From: G942493375 sp942493375
GTDB lineage: Bacteria > Armatimonadota > UBA5829
Assembly (NCBI GenBank): GCA_942493375.1
Contig: OW818698.1
Span: 6,696,001 to 6,760,000, forward strand
Length of the DNA stretch: 64,000 bases
Direction: 5' to 3'
Of this stretch, positions 18,217 to 26,732 are shown one piece after another (position 1 is the first letter of the stretch; each line of letters begins with the position of its first letter). Under the pieces are notes generated by a model. The model was not told the DNA's origin, did not search any database, and saw nothing but the letters and a program-made list of their open reading frames with translations. The position numbers were made by a program, and so were the translations under genes.

Positions 18217-19044
18217 TCATCCAGCATAACTATGTAGGCCAGGCAACCATAGACTTACACCGACCAGGGTAAACATAGTTACTATAAACCCGATGATGCA
18301 TACCACGGCTGACTTTTTTCCTCGCAATCCCCTTGTTACACGCATATGCAAATATGCTGCATATAGCAACCATGTTATAAGTGCCCATGTCTCTTTAGGA
18401 TCCCATTGCCAGTAACTTCCCCATGCAAATTGTGCCCATATAGCTCCTGTAATCAACAAGGCTGTTTGCATCAAAAAACCGAAAGAGATGGCGCGATAAA
18501 TCATCTTATCCAGAACTTCGCTGGCAGGTAAACGTGTGGTCCATGCAGAGGTTTTCTGTTTATCAACTTTCTCTCTGATCAAGAACATAATCGCAAGGCT
18601 GAATGCTAAAGCGAAAGAGGAATATGCAAGAATGGCAGTCGCTATATGAGGAACGCGCCATGCACTCATAAGTGCCGGCATAGTAGGGTTCAATTCGCTC
18701 CCTAATCGGGTTGCATAGAACGCAAATAAAGTGACTAAAGGAACAGTAAATGCACCGAGTTGTTTGTTCTTTGTGCTGTATTCAGCTACCAGGTATACTA
18801 AAACAACCCCCCAAGTGAGTGATATTACATATTCATAAAGATTCATAAATGGAGGCCGACTAGCTGCAATAGTCCTGACAACCAGAGCCACTGTATGCAG
18901 GGCCAAGCCAGCAGACAATGATATAGTAGCCAGTTTCCCTATGTTAGTTTTTGAACTATAAAGAAACGCTATATAGCATACAGTGCTCAATACATAAACA
19001 TATAAAACACACTGAAAAAGGCTTGCGCCCAATTCTATCGTCAT
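18217..19044 (-). CDS. ccsA: Cytochrome c biogenesis protein CcsA (System II)
   Basis: About 275 aa with eight hydrophobic segments. The WWD motif (WGSYWQWDPKETW) and the following ALITWLLYAAYLHMR helix are intact. With ResB it forms the System II heme-export and cytochrome c synthetase complex on the outer face of the inner membrane. The ATG at 19044 is preferred because GGAGG is 10 bases upstream; the ATG at 19053 is only one base from that motif. Downstream hemA follows after 27 bases. Confidence 0.93.
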   Translation of the reverse strand: MTIELGASLFQCVLYVYVLSTVCYIAFLYSSKTNIGKLATISLSAGLALHTVALVVRTIAASRPPFMNLYEYVISLTWGVVLVYLVAEYSTKNKQLGAFTVPLVTLFAFYATRLGSELNPTMPALMSAWRVPHIATAILAYSSFALAFSLAIMFLIREKVDKQKTSAWTTRLPASEVLDKMIYRAISFGFLMQTALLITGAIWAQFAWGSYWQWDPKETWALITWLLYAAYLHMRVTRGLRGKKSAVVCIIGFIVTMFTLVGVSLWLPGLHSYAG

Positions 19045-19208
19045 GTGGACCATTCCTCCATTAAATACAATCTAAAAACATACCAAACGCGAGTCTGTCT
19101 GTTTTTAGATATCCAGTGTAAAGAGTGCACCTCCAAGTTGGTCAACCCGGAGGTGTCAGTCAAATCTATCAGTTATAGCCTTTTCATAGCTATTAAATAT
19201 TACTGTTA

Positions 19209-20180
19209 TTAAGCTCCTGGCTTGGCAAATAAGTGTCTGCCTTCATGCATATGGCAAGTAGCACATGTTGCATCTGCAGGAGCACCTGGAGCATGAGTAG
19301 CCATATCCTTAACCTTCACGGCGTGGCACTCAAGACACAACTCATTGATGGGTTTCCTCAACTGATCGGGATATTTTCCTATCTTGTTAGGATCTTTATT
19401 AGTCTCATCAGGGTTGAGGAGTTCGTTGTGTGGGTTATGGCAAGTGACACATTTGACATTTGATTTGTAGTGTTTGCTGGTAATGTAGTCAGAATACTGC
19501 TGATTGCGTCCAGCGGTTGTGGGTTTTCCATCAATAAAGAACTTTGCGAGGTCATCACCGGGACGGTAATTTACCGGGAAAGCATGTTTCGCTGTAGGAT
19601 CCTTACCGACCGAGTGGCACTGACCGCACACCATTGCACTCTGTTCTGACTTCATTGCTTCCGGTTTGACAACACTGATGGTTTTAGGAGATCCAACATG
19701 CTCTCCACCTGGCCCATGGCAAGCTTCACAACCTACACCGTTTTGAATAGCCACTTTGGTCGTCGGGTTGTAACCAGTAGTATGGCATCCTATACACTGT
19801 GTTGCACCATCTACAACCTTAGCAGGTATCCAAGTCTTTGATTTTACATCCCATGAAGCAGGCAACACTTGATACTTGGCATCTAAATAAGCCTGCTCAT
19901 GTCGACCAATTCCCAGCACAAATGCCACAGCCTCTTTTTTGAAAGCAGTATTAGTGGCAAAGTCACCAACAATTGCTCCTACATCGGTGGCTGCCTGCAT
20001 TGCTTTTGCGTGTGGACTTTTCTGGAAGCCTTTTACGATGGCTGCATTTGGGGTTTTGTGACACATTATACAAAGCTTACTGCCCTTATACGCAGCAGAA
20101 TGTACATCTGCCAAAACTACTGCTGTCATCAATCCAATTGTCGATATAGCAACTAAAAGAACGGATACATGTCTTTTCAT
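19209..20180 (-). CDS. 7-heme periplasmic cytochrome c (cytochrome c554-like)
   Basis: 323 aa with a clear signal peptide (cleavage near VVLADVHS) and seven CxxCH sites: CIMCH, CIGCH, CEACH, CGQCH, CVTCH, CLECH, CATCH. The start (YKGSKLCIMCH, then a KSPHAKAM helix) and the CIGCH-TTGYNP plus CEACHGPGGEH elements resemble the cytochrome c554/c-prime multiheme group. GGGGTGA precedes the ATG. It lies between resB and ccsA. A soluble shuttle between inner-membrane cytochromes and the MtrA-like conduit is a reasonable inference. Confidence 0.88.
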   Translation of the reverse strand: MKRHVSVLLVAISTIGLMTAVVLADVHSAAYKGSKLCIMCHKTPNAAIVKGFQKSPHAKAMQAATDVGAIVGDFATNTAFKKEAVAFVLGIGRHEQAYLDAKYQVLPASWDVKSKTWIPAKVVDGATQCIGCHTTGYNPTTKVAIQNGVGCEACHGPGGEHVGSPKTISVVKPEAMKSEQSAMVCGQCHSVGKDPTAKHAFPVNYRPGDDLAKFFIDGKPTTAGRNQQYSDYITSKHYKSNVKCVTCHNPHNELLNPDETNKDPNKIGKYPDQLRKPINELCLECHAVKVKDMATHAPGAPADATCATCHMHEGRHLFAKPGA

Positions 20181-20223
20181 ACTTCACCCCTAAACAAAGA
20201 TATACCCAAAAACATACTGACCG

Positions 20224-20270
20224 TTAATCCGCATTATTCGTGATTGAAATTGTTGAATAAGGCGTGTTAA
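20224..20270. repeat. Short relative of the dispersed hairpin repeat (copy E)
   Basis: TTAATCCGCATTATTCGTG and TTGAATAAGGCGTGTTAA form imperfect inverted arms. The left arm resembles the outer arm of the repeats at 5735 and 59089. It overlaps the resB stop codon. Confidence 0.45.
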
Positions 20271-21727
20271 GCGATCGCATCACGAATCTTCTTGAAATCC
20301 GAATCAAAAACTGAAGTGTCATCTCTTGTTGAAGCACCTGCTATTACAGCAAGACGGTTTCCAGTTGTTGAGATTCTGATTCTCATTGTTCTGTAGGGTA
20401 CGTAAAAAGAGAGGAATATGCCTGTAAGTAGTAGGCCAAATCCCAGATAGACAACAGGCAATCCTGGATTACGAGAGACTTGTAGTCCAGTGTAATTTAC
20501 AACCTTATCAAATGTTACAGTGTAATCTTTGAACTGAGCAGATTTCCCCACTTCCAACCAACCTAATTGTTGCCATGCATCAAGCTCTTTATATTCAGGG
20601 AGTCTGTCATTGACCATGATCTTGGCTGCTGGATTTATCGGTAAGTCGCTCTGACCTGTTTCAGATCCTTGGACATAATCAGGTACAAGATCATGAACAA
20701 AGACTGTCAACGATTTTCCACCTATGGAGACTTGCTTGAAAGACTCCCCAGAGACTGTGAATGTTTTTCCAAATGGACCGCTTCCCGTCTCTACATCAAA
20801 GTCTATATCTTTAGTTTGTCCACCAGAACCTGTGATCTTGACTCTAATTGAAGTCATACCATAATCGGACTGGAAGAACGAAACCCCTTTATATGTGAGT
20901 GGATGATTAACGTCTATGACCTTTTCCGCCACTTTTACATCACCCTCATAAACTTGAAGATCACTCTTGTATGCAGTAGGATTTCCCTTGTTATCATGGC
21001 CGATTTCGAATTTATCCAATCCTACTTTGAAGCCCAGATTCTTCTCGGTGTTAGTGGATTCAGTCGCATAAGTGCTTGTGAATCCGCCTTCATGTATGGC
21101 TGTATATCCTGTGAATCCAAGAGATTTACCGAAAATCGCACCTATGAAAATGACTAACAAACTAAGGTGTGTCAGATAAGGTCCCCAGAGGCTGATTCTG
21201 CCTTTTGCAGCCAACAAGACTACATCATCAGGACCATTATCTTTTATTACCTGGTAATGCCCTGAGTGCATTGCAGCAAATATCTTCTCTGTAACATCGG
21301 TAATAGTTCCGGAACAAGCGATAGTTTCAGAACGCTGCATCTTCTCAATACGGTCTGCACCGGCACGAACATTTGGCTGGAATGTCCGACGCCATGTGAC
21401 GTTGAACCGATTCAAGCTACATACGGTAAGATTAATACCAACAAGAGCCAGAACCAACCTGTAGTGCCAGGCATCATAAACATTTGTCAGGCTTAAAAGT
21501 TTGATAATGGCATATTTACTAGCACCATAAACAGCAGTATATTCCTCTGGTGATGCATTTTGCCTTATGACAGTACCGAGGATTGAAATTAACGCGAGTA
21601 TAAACAACAGGACAATGGCAGTCTTCATCTCGCTGAAGAAGCTCCAAAGTGCCTTTGTCAGGTTCGCTTGCTGCTGTTCATTTGGGGCACTTAGTGTGCC
21701 GTCATTCTTATCAAAGTTGTTTGCCAA
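20267..21727 (-). CDS. resB: Cytochrome c biogenesis protein ResB (System II)
   Basis: 486 aa. Three N-terminal membrane helices (residues about 30-130), a large periplasmic domain (GFTGYTAIHEGG.., VIDVNHPLTYKGVSFFQSDYG) and a final helix (VVYLGFGLLLTGIFLSFYVPYRTM) match ResB/Ccs1, the CcsA partner that delivers heme and apocytochrome. TTG at 21727 is used as start; AGGAGGA lies just upstream and no ATG is better placed. A Rex-type operator is centred about 66 bases upstream, so this is probably the first gene of the cytochrome operon running down to 12468. Confidence 0.93.
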   Translation of the reverse strand: MANNFDKNDGTLSAPNEQQQANLTKALWSFFSEMKTAIVLLFILALISILGTVIRQNASPEEYTAVYGASKYAIIKLLSLTNVYDAWHYRLVLALVGINLTVCSLNRFNVTWRRTFQPNVRAGADRIEKMQRSETIACSGTITDVTEKIFAAMHSGHYQVIKDNGPDDVVLLAAKGRISLWGPYLTHLSLLVIFIGAIFGKSLGFTGYTAIHEGGFTSTYATESTNTEKNLGFKVGLDKFEIGHDNKGNPTAYKSDLQVYEGDVKVAEKVIDVNHPLTYKGVSFFQSDYGMTSIRVKITGSGGQTKDIDFDVETGSGPFGKTFTVSGESFKQVSIGGKSLTVFVHDLVPDYVQGSETGQSDLPINPAAKIMVNDRLPEYKELDAWQQLGWLEVGKSAQFKDYTVTFDKVVNYTGLQVSRNPGLPVVYLGFGLLLTGIFLSFYVPYRTMRIRISTTGNRLAVIAGASTRDDTSVFDSDFKKIRDAIA

Positions 21728-21784
21728 CCGTTCCTCCTACGAAATGTAGTATCAATTAAGGCTAATAATGCAAACTCTAAGTAT

Positions 21785-21802
21785 TGTGCATATTTGCACA
21801 AT
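21785..21802. promoter_or_regulatory. Putative Rex-type operator upstream of resB
   Basis: TTGTGCATATTTGCACAA has perfect TTGTGC/GCACAA arms with a 6-base centre, the size and shape of a Rex box. It lies between the Rex-like gene and resB, 58 bases before the resB start. Confidence 0.65.
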
Positions 21803-21945
21803 GTCAGTATAAACTCACCCAATCGCTTTGTCAAGAAAAAATTACTGCATTGGATGTGTCTAGTCAGCCTATGCAAAACAGCACATTGCTTCTTTATATT
21901 GCCCTCAAATGGTTGATTGAAAACCCGCTGAGCATGACAAAATAC

Positions 21946-22914
21946 TCATTCATCATTTGCTCCATGAAGTTCACCGCAGTAATATGAAAGAGCAAAGAGT
22001 TCAGCAACAATGTCAACACTGCGTACACATACATTCGGCGGAGTTGCGATAAGTGTTGAAGTCAAATTAAGTATACCTCTAATACCTGAAGCAATGAGTG
22101 CATCGGTGACAACCTGGGCCTCATCTGCTGCTGTAGCAATTACTGCTCCACCTGCTTCATATTCCCTTATCTTATCAGGCATGTCGTCAATCGACATGAT
22201 TCTCTGACTACCGATCATCTTTGATGTCTTCGAAATGTCCGTATCGAATATTGCTACAATATGATAATTATGCTCTAAGAATCTGTTTACGATAGAGATA
22301 TCTGCCAGAAGCCGATCTGCACCTATCCAGACAATTTTGCTTGGAGTATCCAAATGCAGGATCTCAGTCAAGCATTCACGCAGGCGGGATGTTTCATAGC
22401 CAACACTTGGACGTCCGAATTCTCCGAATTGACTGAGATCACGTCTGACTAACCACGACTTGACACCTATCTTGCGTGAGATATCCTCTGATGAAATCTG
22501 TTGAACACCATAAGTTTGAAATTCCTGAACTGCGAATAGGTACCAGGGAAGCCTCTCAATGGCTTTGTCCAGTTTTTTAGATACTAATGATGTATCTTGC
22601 TTTTCGGGTGCAAGTTTTGAAAAATGATCAGACATCCTGCGCGAGTAAGTTCGTTTCTTCTCAAAATTGGACCTGACAGGACAAACCATCGCCAAAGACC
22701 TGGTAAATGGACAGACTTGTTCGGTACAGTCGTTACATGTAGCAATGTTATGAGACAAAACGCATGAATAAATGGCGCACCGTGATTCTCCATGGGCGGC
22801 TAATAGTGCGTTGCCTTGTGAACACCCCCGGCATTTATGCTTTGTGCGATGGATACACGATACGCAATCAAATATACTGCAAGCCGACAAAGCAATTTCT
22901 GTGGATTCGGCCAA
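21946..22914 (-). CDS. Rex-like redox regulator with N-terminal cysteine-rich domain
   Basis: 322 aa. Residues about 110-175 are the Rex winged helix (KAIERLPWYLF, ISSEDISRKIGVKSWLVRRDLSQFG split across it, then EFGRPSVGY). A Rossmann-like domain follows and ends in a Rex-type ELFALSYYCGEL tail. Two oddities: an added N-terminus with 11 cysteines in the first 80 residues (C12, C17, C20, C28, C31, C46, C51, C60, C63, C68, C78), resembling DUF3795 metal-binding domains, and a changed nucleotide loop, GADRLL where Rex usually has GxGNLG. It may sense metal, Fe-S or heme status rather than NADH. TTG start at 22914 after AGGTAGG. Confidence 0.88.
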   Translation of the reverse strand: MAESTEIALSACSIFDCVSCIHRTKHKCRGCSQGNALLAAHGESRCAIYSCVLSHNIATCNDCTEQVCPFTRSLAMVCPVRSNFEKKRTYSRRMSDHFSKLAPEKQDTSLVSKKLDKAIERLPWYLFAVQEFQTYGVQQISSEDISRKIGVKSWLVRRDLSQFGEFGRPSVGYETSRLRECLTEILHLDTPSKIVWIGADRLLADISIVNRFLEHNYHIVAIFDTDISKTSKMIGSQRIMSIDDMPDKIREYEAGGAVIATAADEAQVVTDALIASGIRGILNLTSTLIATPPNVCVRSVDIVAELFALSYYCGELHGANDE

Positions 22915-22962
22915 AATACCTACCTCAATCTGTATAAAAAAGTATTACATCTCTAATATCAA

Positions 22963-22981
22963 GTATCGTGTATAATGCGCG
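22963..22981 (-). repeat. Fragment of the dispersed repeat arm
   Basis: On the minus strand CGCGCATTATACACGATAC matches the outer left arm of the 83-bp repeat (CGCGCATTATTCACC) with few changes; no partner arm is present. Confidence 0.35.
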
Positions 22982-23015
22982 TTTAATTACTGATATAGAA
23001 AACAATAAATCGCTG

Positions 23016-24524
23016 TTAGTTTTTACCGAGTTTTTCTGCAATTGCTGCAGCCAACGCTTCAATAGTGTTTTCCGATGCAACTATATCCGGTACTATACCA
23101 TACTCAGTTGATGTCTGAGCTGTTATCGGCCCAATGCATGCAATTTTAACCCCATCAGGACTCTTTTCGAAATCTCCTACAAGCTGCACGAAATTACGCA
23201 CTGTAGATGAACTAGTGAATGTGATAATATCGATCTTGCCATTCTTTAGAAGTTCTTTGATATTTTCAGCGTCCGAATCTTCGATCCGTGTTTGATACGC
23301 TGTCACAGCATCGATGGCGGCGCCTTTTTCAATAAGCTTATCTACAATTACCTCACGAGATTCCTTGGCGCGGGGAAGCAGTATTCTCTTTCCTGAGAGA
23401 TTTTCAGGGAACTCCTGAACCATTGCTTCTGCCATAAACACTGTGGGAGTGAAATCTACGCAAATCCCTAGAGATTCCAGAGTTTCTGAGGTTTTTGGAC
23501 CAACTGCACCGATCTTTGGTCCTTTTAAGCTGCGTACATCACGACCGAGTTGCTTGAGCCGTTTCAAGGTTGATGTGACGGCATTCGCACTGGCAAACAG
23601 GATCCAATCATAATCCACAATACTATCAAGTGCCCGGTCAAGTTCGGTGAAATCATCTGGTGGAGCGATTTTTATAACCGGATATTCTATTGGATCTGCC
23701 CCATAATCACGCAGGATATCGGAGAGAGCACTGGTCTGTTCACGACTGCGTGTTACCAGAATTTTCATCCCTGATAGTGGGCGATTATCGAACCAGCGAA
23801 GTCTTTCACGCAGGTTCACTACGTCACCAACAACCGTAACCGCTGGAGATTTGAACCCGGTGCGCTTTACTTCATCTACAATGGTTGCAAGCGTGCCGGT
23901 GATTGTTTCCTGCTCTGCACGTGTTCCCCATCGGACCAGTGCAATCGGTGTTGACGGATCCCGACCATTGTCCATCAGGTTTGTGACAATATTAACCAGG
24001 TTTTCTACACCCATTAAGAAAACAAGGGTGTCGATTCCTGTTGATATTTTGTCCCATTTTATGCTGGAGACAGTTTTTCCTGGGTCTTCGTGTCCAGTGA
24101 TTATGCCGAGTGTTGAACAGAGTCCCCTGTGGGTGACGGGTATTCCGGCGTATGCAGGGACTGCTACAGATGAGGATATGCCAGGGACGATTTCAAACTT
24201 AATACCATTGGCTACTAAAACCTCAGCCTCTTCTCCCCCGCGACCGAAGATAAACGGATCGCCACCCTTTAACCTTACTACGATTTTGTCTTCCAGGGCT
24301 TTGTCAACAAGAAGTTGATTGATTTCTTCCTGGCGCATAGTGTGGTCACTAGATATTTTGCCGACATAAATCATCTCGGCGTCACTTGGCACATACTTCA
24401 AGATAGATGGGTGAACAAGCCGATCATATACCACAACATCCGCTTTGCGAATACACTCCATACCTTTGATTGTCAGTAGTCCAGGGTCACCGGGGCCGGC
24501 GCCTACAAGGTATACTTTCTTCAT
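23016..24524 (-). CDS. cobA-hemD: Uroporphyrinogen-III C-methyltransferase / uroporphyrinogen-III synthase fusion
   Basis: 502 aa. Residues 1-245 are a SUMT domain (VYLVGAGPGDPGLLTIKG, RLKGGDPFIFGRGGEEAE, VPGISSSVAVPAYAGIPVTHRG split along the frame). Residues about 255-495 are HemD (ILVTRSREQTSALSDIL.., FTSSSTVRNFV, ACIGPITAQT). HemD closes hydroxymethylbilane to uroporphyrinogen III and CobA methylates it to precorrin-2, the entry to siroheme. That is the substrate line for the Ahb enzymes encoded just upstream. No precorrin-2 dehydrogenase/ferrochelatase is in the window. GGAGACAT precedes the ATG. Confidence 0.95.
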   Translation of the reverse strand: MKKVYLVGAGPGDPGLLTIKGMECIRKADVVVYDRLVHPSILKYVPSDAEMIYVGKISSDHTMRQEEINQLLVDKALEDKIVVRLKGGDPFIFGRGGEEAEVLVANGIKFEIVPGISSSVAVPAYAGIPVTHRGLCSTLGIITGHEDPGKTVSSIKWDKISTGIDTLVFLMGVENLVNIVTNLMDNGRDPSTPIALVRWGTRAEQETITGTLATIVDEVKRTGFKSPAVTVVGDVVNLRERLRWFDNRPLSGMKILVTRSREQTSALSDILRDYGADPIEYPVIKIAPPDDFTELDRALDSIVDYDWILFASANAVTSTLKRLKQLGRDVRSLKGPKIGAVGPKTSETLESLGICVDFTPTVFMAEAMVQEFPENLSGKRILLPRAKESREVIVDKLIEKGAAIDAVTAYQTRIEDSDAENIKELLKNGKIDIITFTSSSTVRNFVQLVGDFEKSPDGVKIACIGPITAQTSTEYGIVPDIVASENTIEALAAAIAEKLGKN

Positions 24525-24603
24525 ATGTCTCCATATCCAAGTCTAGATAAAATATAGAAAAAGAATGTGCCGGGTGTTCATATCACCTGGCATTAAAACT
24601 CAA

Positions 24604-25791
24604 TTATTCAGTAAGGCCAATCTCCTCATCTGTCAGGTAACATGCAGGATCCGGAGCCCATATGTCATCATATACAGCTTCTGCTCTTACACGGAAGTTA
24701 GCATTGCATATGTCCAGCCATTTACATTTGGCACATCGACCTTTCAAGAGTGGTTTGCGGTTCTTTAGCCCGGCCATTACAGGATCTGATGTATCCATCC
24801 AAATATCGCTGAACTTGCGCTCTCTCACGTTGCCAAATGAATAATGCCACCAGAACTGGTCCGGATGGACATTGCCTTCGTTGTCTACATCTGCGATACC
24901 TATTCCGGTACTGTTACCGCCATTCCACTTGAGAAGTTGCATAACATCCTCTGCCCTAGGGGAATTCTCTCTCAGCATTCTCATATAGAGATATGGACCA
25001 TCGCAATGGTTATCTACTGTCAATATATCAACCTCAAGACCACGCTTGTTAAAGTCGGCTGTACGGTCGATGATTAGGTCAACGGCTTTTCTGGACTCCT
25101 CATGTGTAAGGTCGTCCTTACTCATTCCGCTCCCACGACCTGTGTATACAAGGTGGTAGAAACACGCCCGGTTGATTTTGTGCTCCTCAATGAAATCGAA
25201 GATCGCATCAAGATCCTGATAGTTGTGTTTGGTGAGTGTGAGGCGTAAGCCACACTTTTGCCCGACTGCTACGCAGTTGTCAAATCCCCGCATAGTAGCT
25301 TCAAACGCGCCGACTTTGCCCCGGAAGAAATCGTTACGTTCTCCAATGCCATCCAGGCTTATGCCTACATATCCGAAATCGGTGTCCTTGATCCGCTGTG
25401 CGATTTCTTCAGTGATCAATGTACCATTTGTGGATATAACAGGACGGATACCCAGACTCTTTGCAAGCGCAGCATGCTCAAACATATCCTTTCTGATAAT
25501 AGGTTCCCCTCCGGAAAACAATAATACCGGAGCACCAAACTCACCTAGATCTCGTATCATTGTTTGAGCTTCATCAAAAGTAAGTTCATTAGGATATGAT
25601 ACATTATCTGAATCAGCATAACAGTGGATGCACTTTAAATTGCACCGCCTTGTGGAATTCCAGACAACAATTGGTTTCTTATCGGAAGAATATTGCAGTA
25701 GGTTGGCAGGCAGGTCTTTGCTCTGTCGACCATATCTCAAAGTGTCGCCCGTTGTGGCTGTCCCGCAGTATAGTTTGGTGATTCCTATCAC
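24604..25791 (-). CDS. ahbC: Radical SAM 12,18-didecarboxysiroheme deacetylase
   Basis: 395 aa. The N-terminus ITKLYCGTATTGDTLRYG and the radical SAM CxxxCxxC at C50, C54, C57 (TRRCNLKCIHCY) are characteristic of AhbC/NirJ proteins. A C-terminal Cys cluster (CAKCKWLDICNANFRVRAE and PACYL) should bind a second [4Fe-4S] cluster. It removes two acetate side chains from didecarboxysiroheme to give Fe-coproporphyrin III. GTG start at 25791 with AGGAG seven bases upstream, 3 bases after ahbB. NirJ (heme d1) is the alternative, but the ahbD gene in the same cluster favours heme b. Confidence 0.88.
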   Translation of the reverse strand: MIGITKLYCGTATTGDTLRYGRQSKDLPANLLQYSSDKKPIVVWNSTRRCNLKCIHCYADSDNVSYPNELTFDEAQTMIRDLGEFGAPVLLFSGGEPIIRKDMFEHAALAKSLGIRPVISTNGTLITEEIAQRIKDTDFGYVGISLDGIGERNDFFRGKVGAFEATMRGFDNCVAVGQKCGLRLTLTKHNYQDLDAIFDFIEEHKINRACFYHLVYTGRGSGMSKDDLTHEESRKAVDLIIDRTADFNKRGLEVDILTVDNHCDGPYLYMRMLRENSPRAEDVMQLLKWNGGNSTGIGIADVDNEGNVHPDQFWWHYSFGNVRERKFSDIWMDTSDPVMAGLKNRKPLLKGRCAKCKWLDICNANFRVRAEAVYDDIWAPDPACYLTDEEIGLTE

Positions 25792-25794
25792 TTG

Positions 25795-26286
25795 TTAACT
25801 CCTATTTAAACTCTCTTCATTCGATGAAAAATAGACAGGACTGCTCTTCTTGAACTCAGCAGTCGTATCAAGCATCGAATAATCACATATTCCAGTCTGA
25901 TCAGCAATGCTCTGCGCTATTGCACGGCAGTCATCTTTGCACTTGCCATGGATCATAGTGTATAGATTATACGGAAATCCACCGAATCTGGGCCGTTTGT
26001 AGCAATGGCTAACATTCTTAAACGACACTGCCACCTCTGCAAATCTTTCAACTTGATCGTCTGATACATCCCACACTACCATCGTATTCGCATCATATCC
26101 AGCACGGTGGTGTCTTAAGATCGCACCAAAACGGCGTATAGTCCCATCGGTTTTCCATTGTTGCAACTGCTCTAATAGCTGATCCGTAGATATCCCAACT
26201 TGCTGCGCAATCTCTTGATACGGTTCAAGCGACAATGGCAGGCCATTTTTCAGTGCTTTGATAATCTTAATCTGTGTATCAGTCAT
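25795..26286 (-). CDS. ahbB: Siroheme decarboxylase subunit AhbB
   Basis: 163 aa Lrp/AsnC-like fold: N-terminal helix-turn-helix (GISTDQLLEQLQQWKTDGTIRRFG) and a ferredoxin-like half with the family motif RHHRAGYDANTMVVWDV, then SHCYKRP and FPYNLYTMIHG. AhbA and AhbB form a heterodimer that decarboxylates siroheme at C12 and C18. Its start codon overlaps the ahbA stop. Despite the DNA-binding-like fold it is expected to be an enzyme. Confidence 0.9.
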   Translation of the reverse strand: MTDTQIKIIKALKNGLPLSLEPYQEIAQQVGISTDQLLEQLQQWKTDGTIRRFGAILRHHRAGYDANTMVVWDVSDDQVERFAEVAVSFKNVSHCYKRPRFGGFPYNLYTMIHGKCKDDCRAIAQSIADQTGICDYSMLDTTAEFKKSSPVYFSSNEESLNRS

Positions 26287-26732
26287 CAGAACTCGAAGTC
26301 TACCTTTATCTTAAACATCAGCTCAGCAGGAAGCTTATGAATATCCGTGATCTCGGTTTTCTGTTTGATACTATTGATTACAGCCTCAATCTGCTCGGTT
26401 CCCTGGCATACCAGAGTGAACCAAAGATTATACTCGAAATCGCGCCCATAATTATGGGTTACTTCCGGGAACGAAGTGACTATAGCTGCGACTTCATTTA
26501 ATCTATCCGCAGGGACTTTAGCTGCAACCAGAATACTCACATGACCCAGGCGACGTGTATCAAATGAAGCCCCGATTCTGCGGACAATTCCGGCTTCTGA
26601 AAGCAAATTGATTCGGTGAAAGACTTCATCTCCAGTAATACCGAGACGTTCCCCCAGAACATCATAAGGACTTTGGCAGATAGGGAAGTCAGCCTGGACA
26701 ATATTTAGAAGCTCTCTATCGATATCATCCAA
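26286..26732 (-). CDS. ahbA: Siroheme decarboxylase subunit AhbA
   Basis: 148 aa, paralogue of AhbB: HTH region (LGITGDEVFHRINLLSEAGIVRRIG split at the turn), DTRRLGHVSILVAAKVP, and THNYGRDFEYNLWFTLV. It overlaps ahbD by 8 bases and ahbB by 1 base, so the four ahb genes are tightly coupled. Assignment of A versus B rests on size and order and could be swapped. Confidence 0.88.
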   Translation of the reverse strand: MDDIDRELLNIVQADFPICQSPYDVLGERLGITGDEVFHRINLLSEAGIVRRIGASFDTRRLGHVSILVAAKVPADRLNEVAAIVTSFPEVTHNYGRDFEYNLWFTLVCQGTEQIEAVINSIKQKTEITDIHKLPAELMFKIKVDFEF

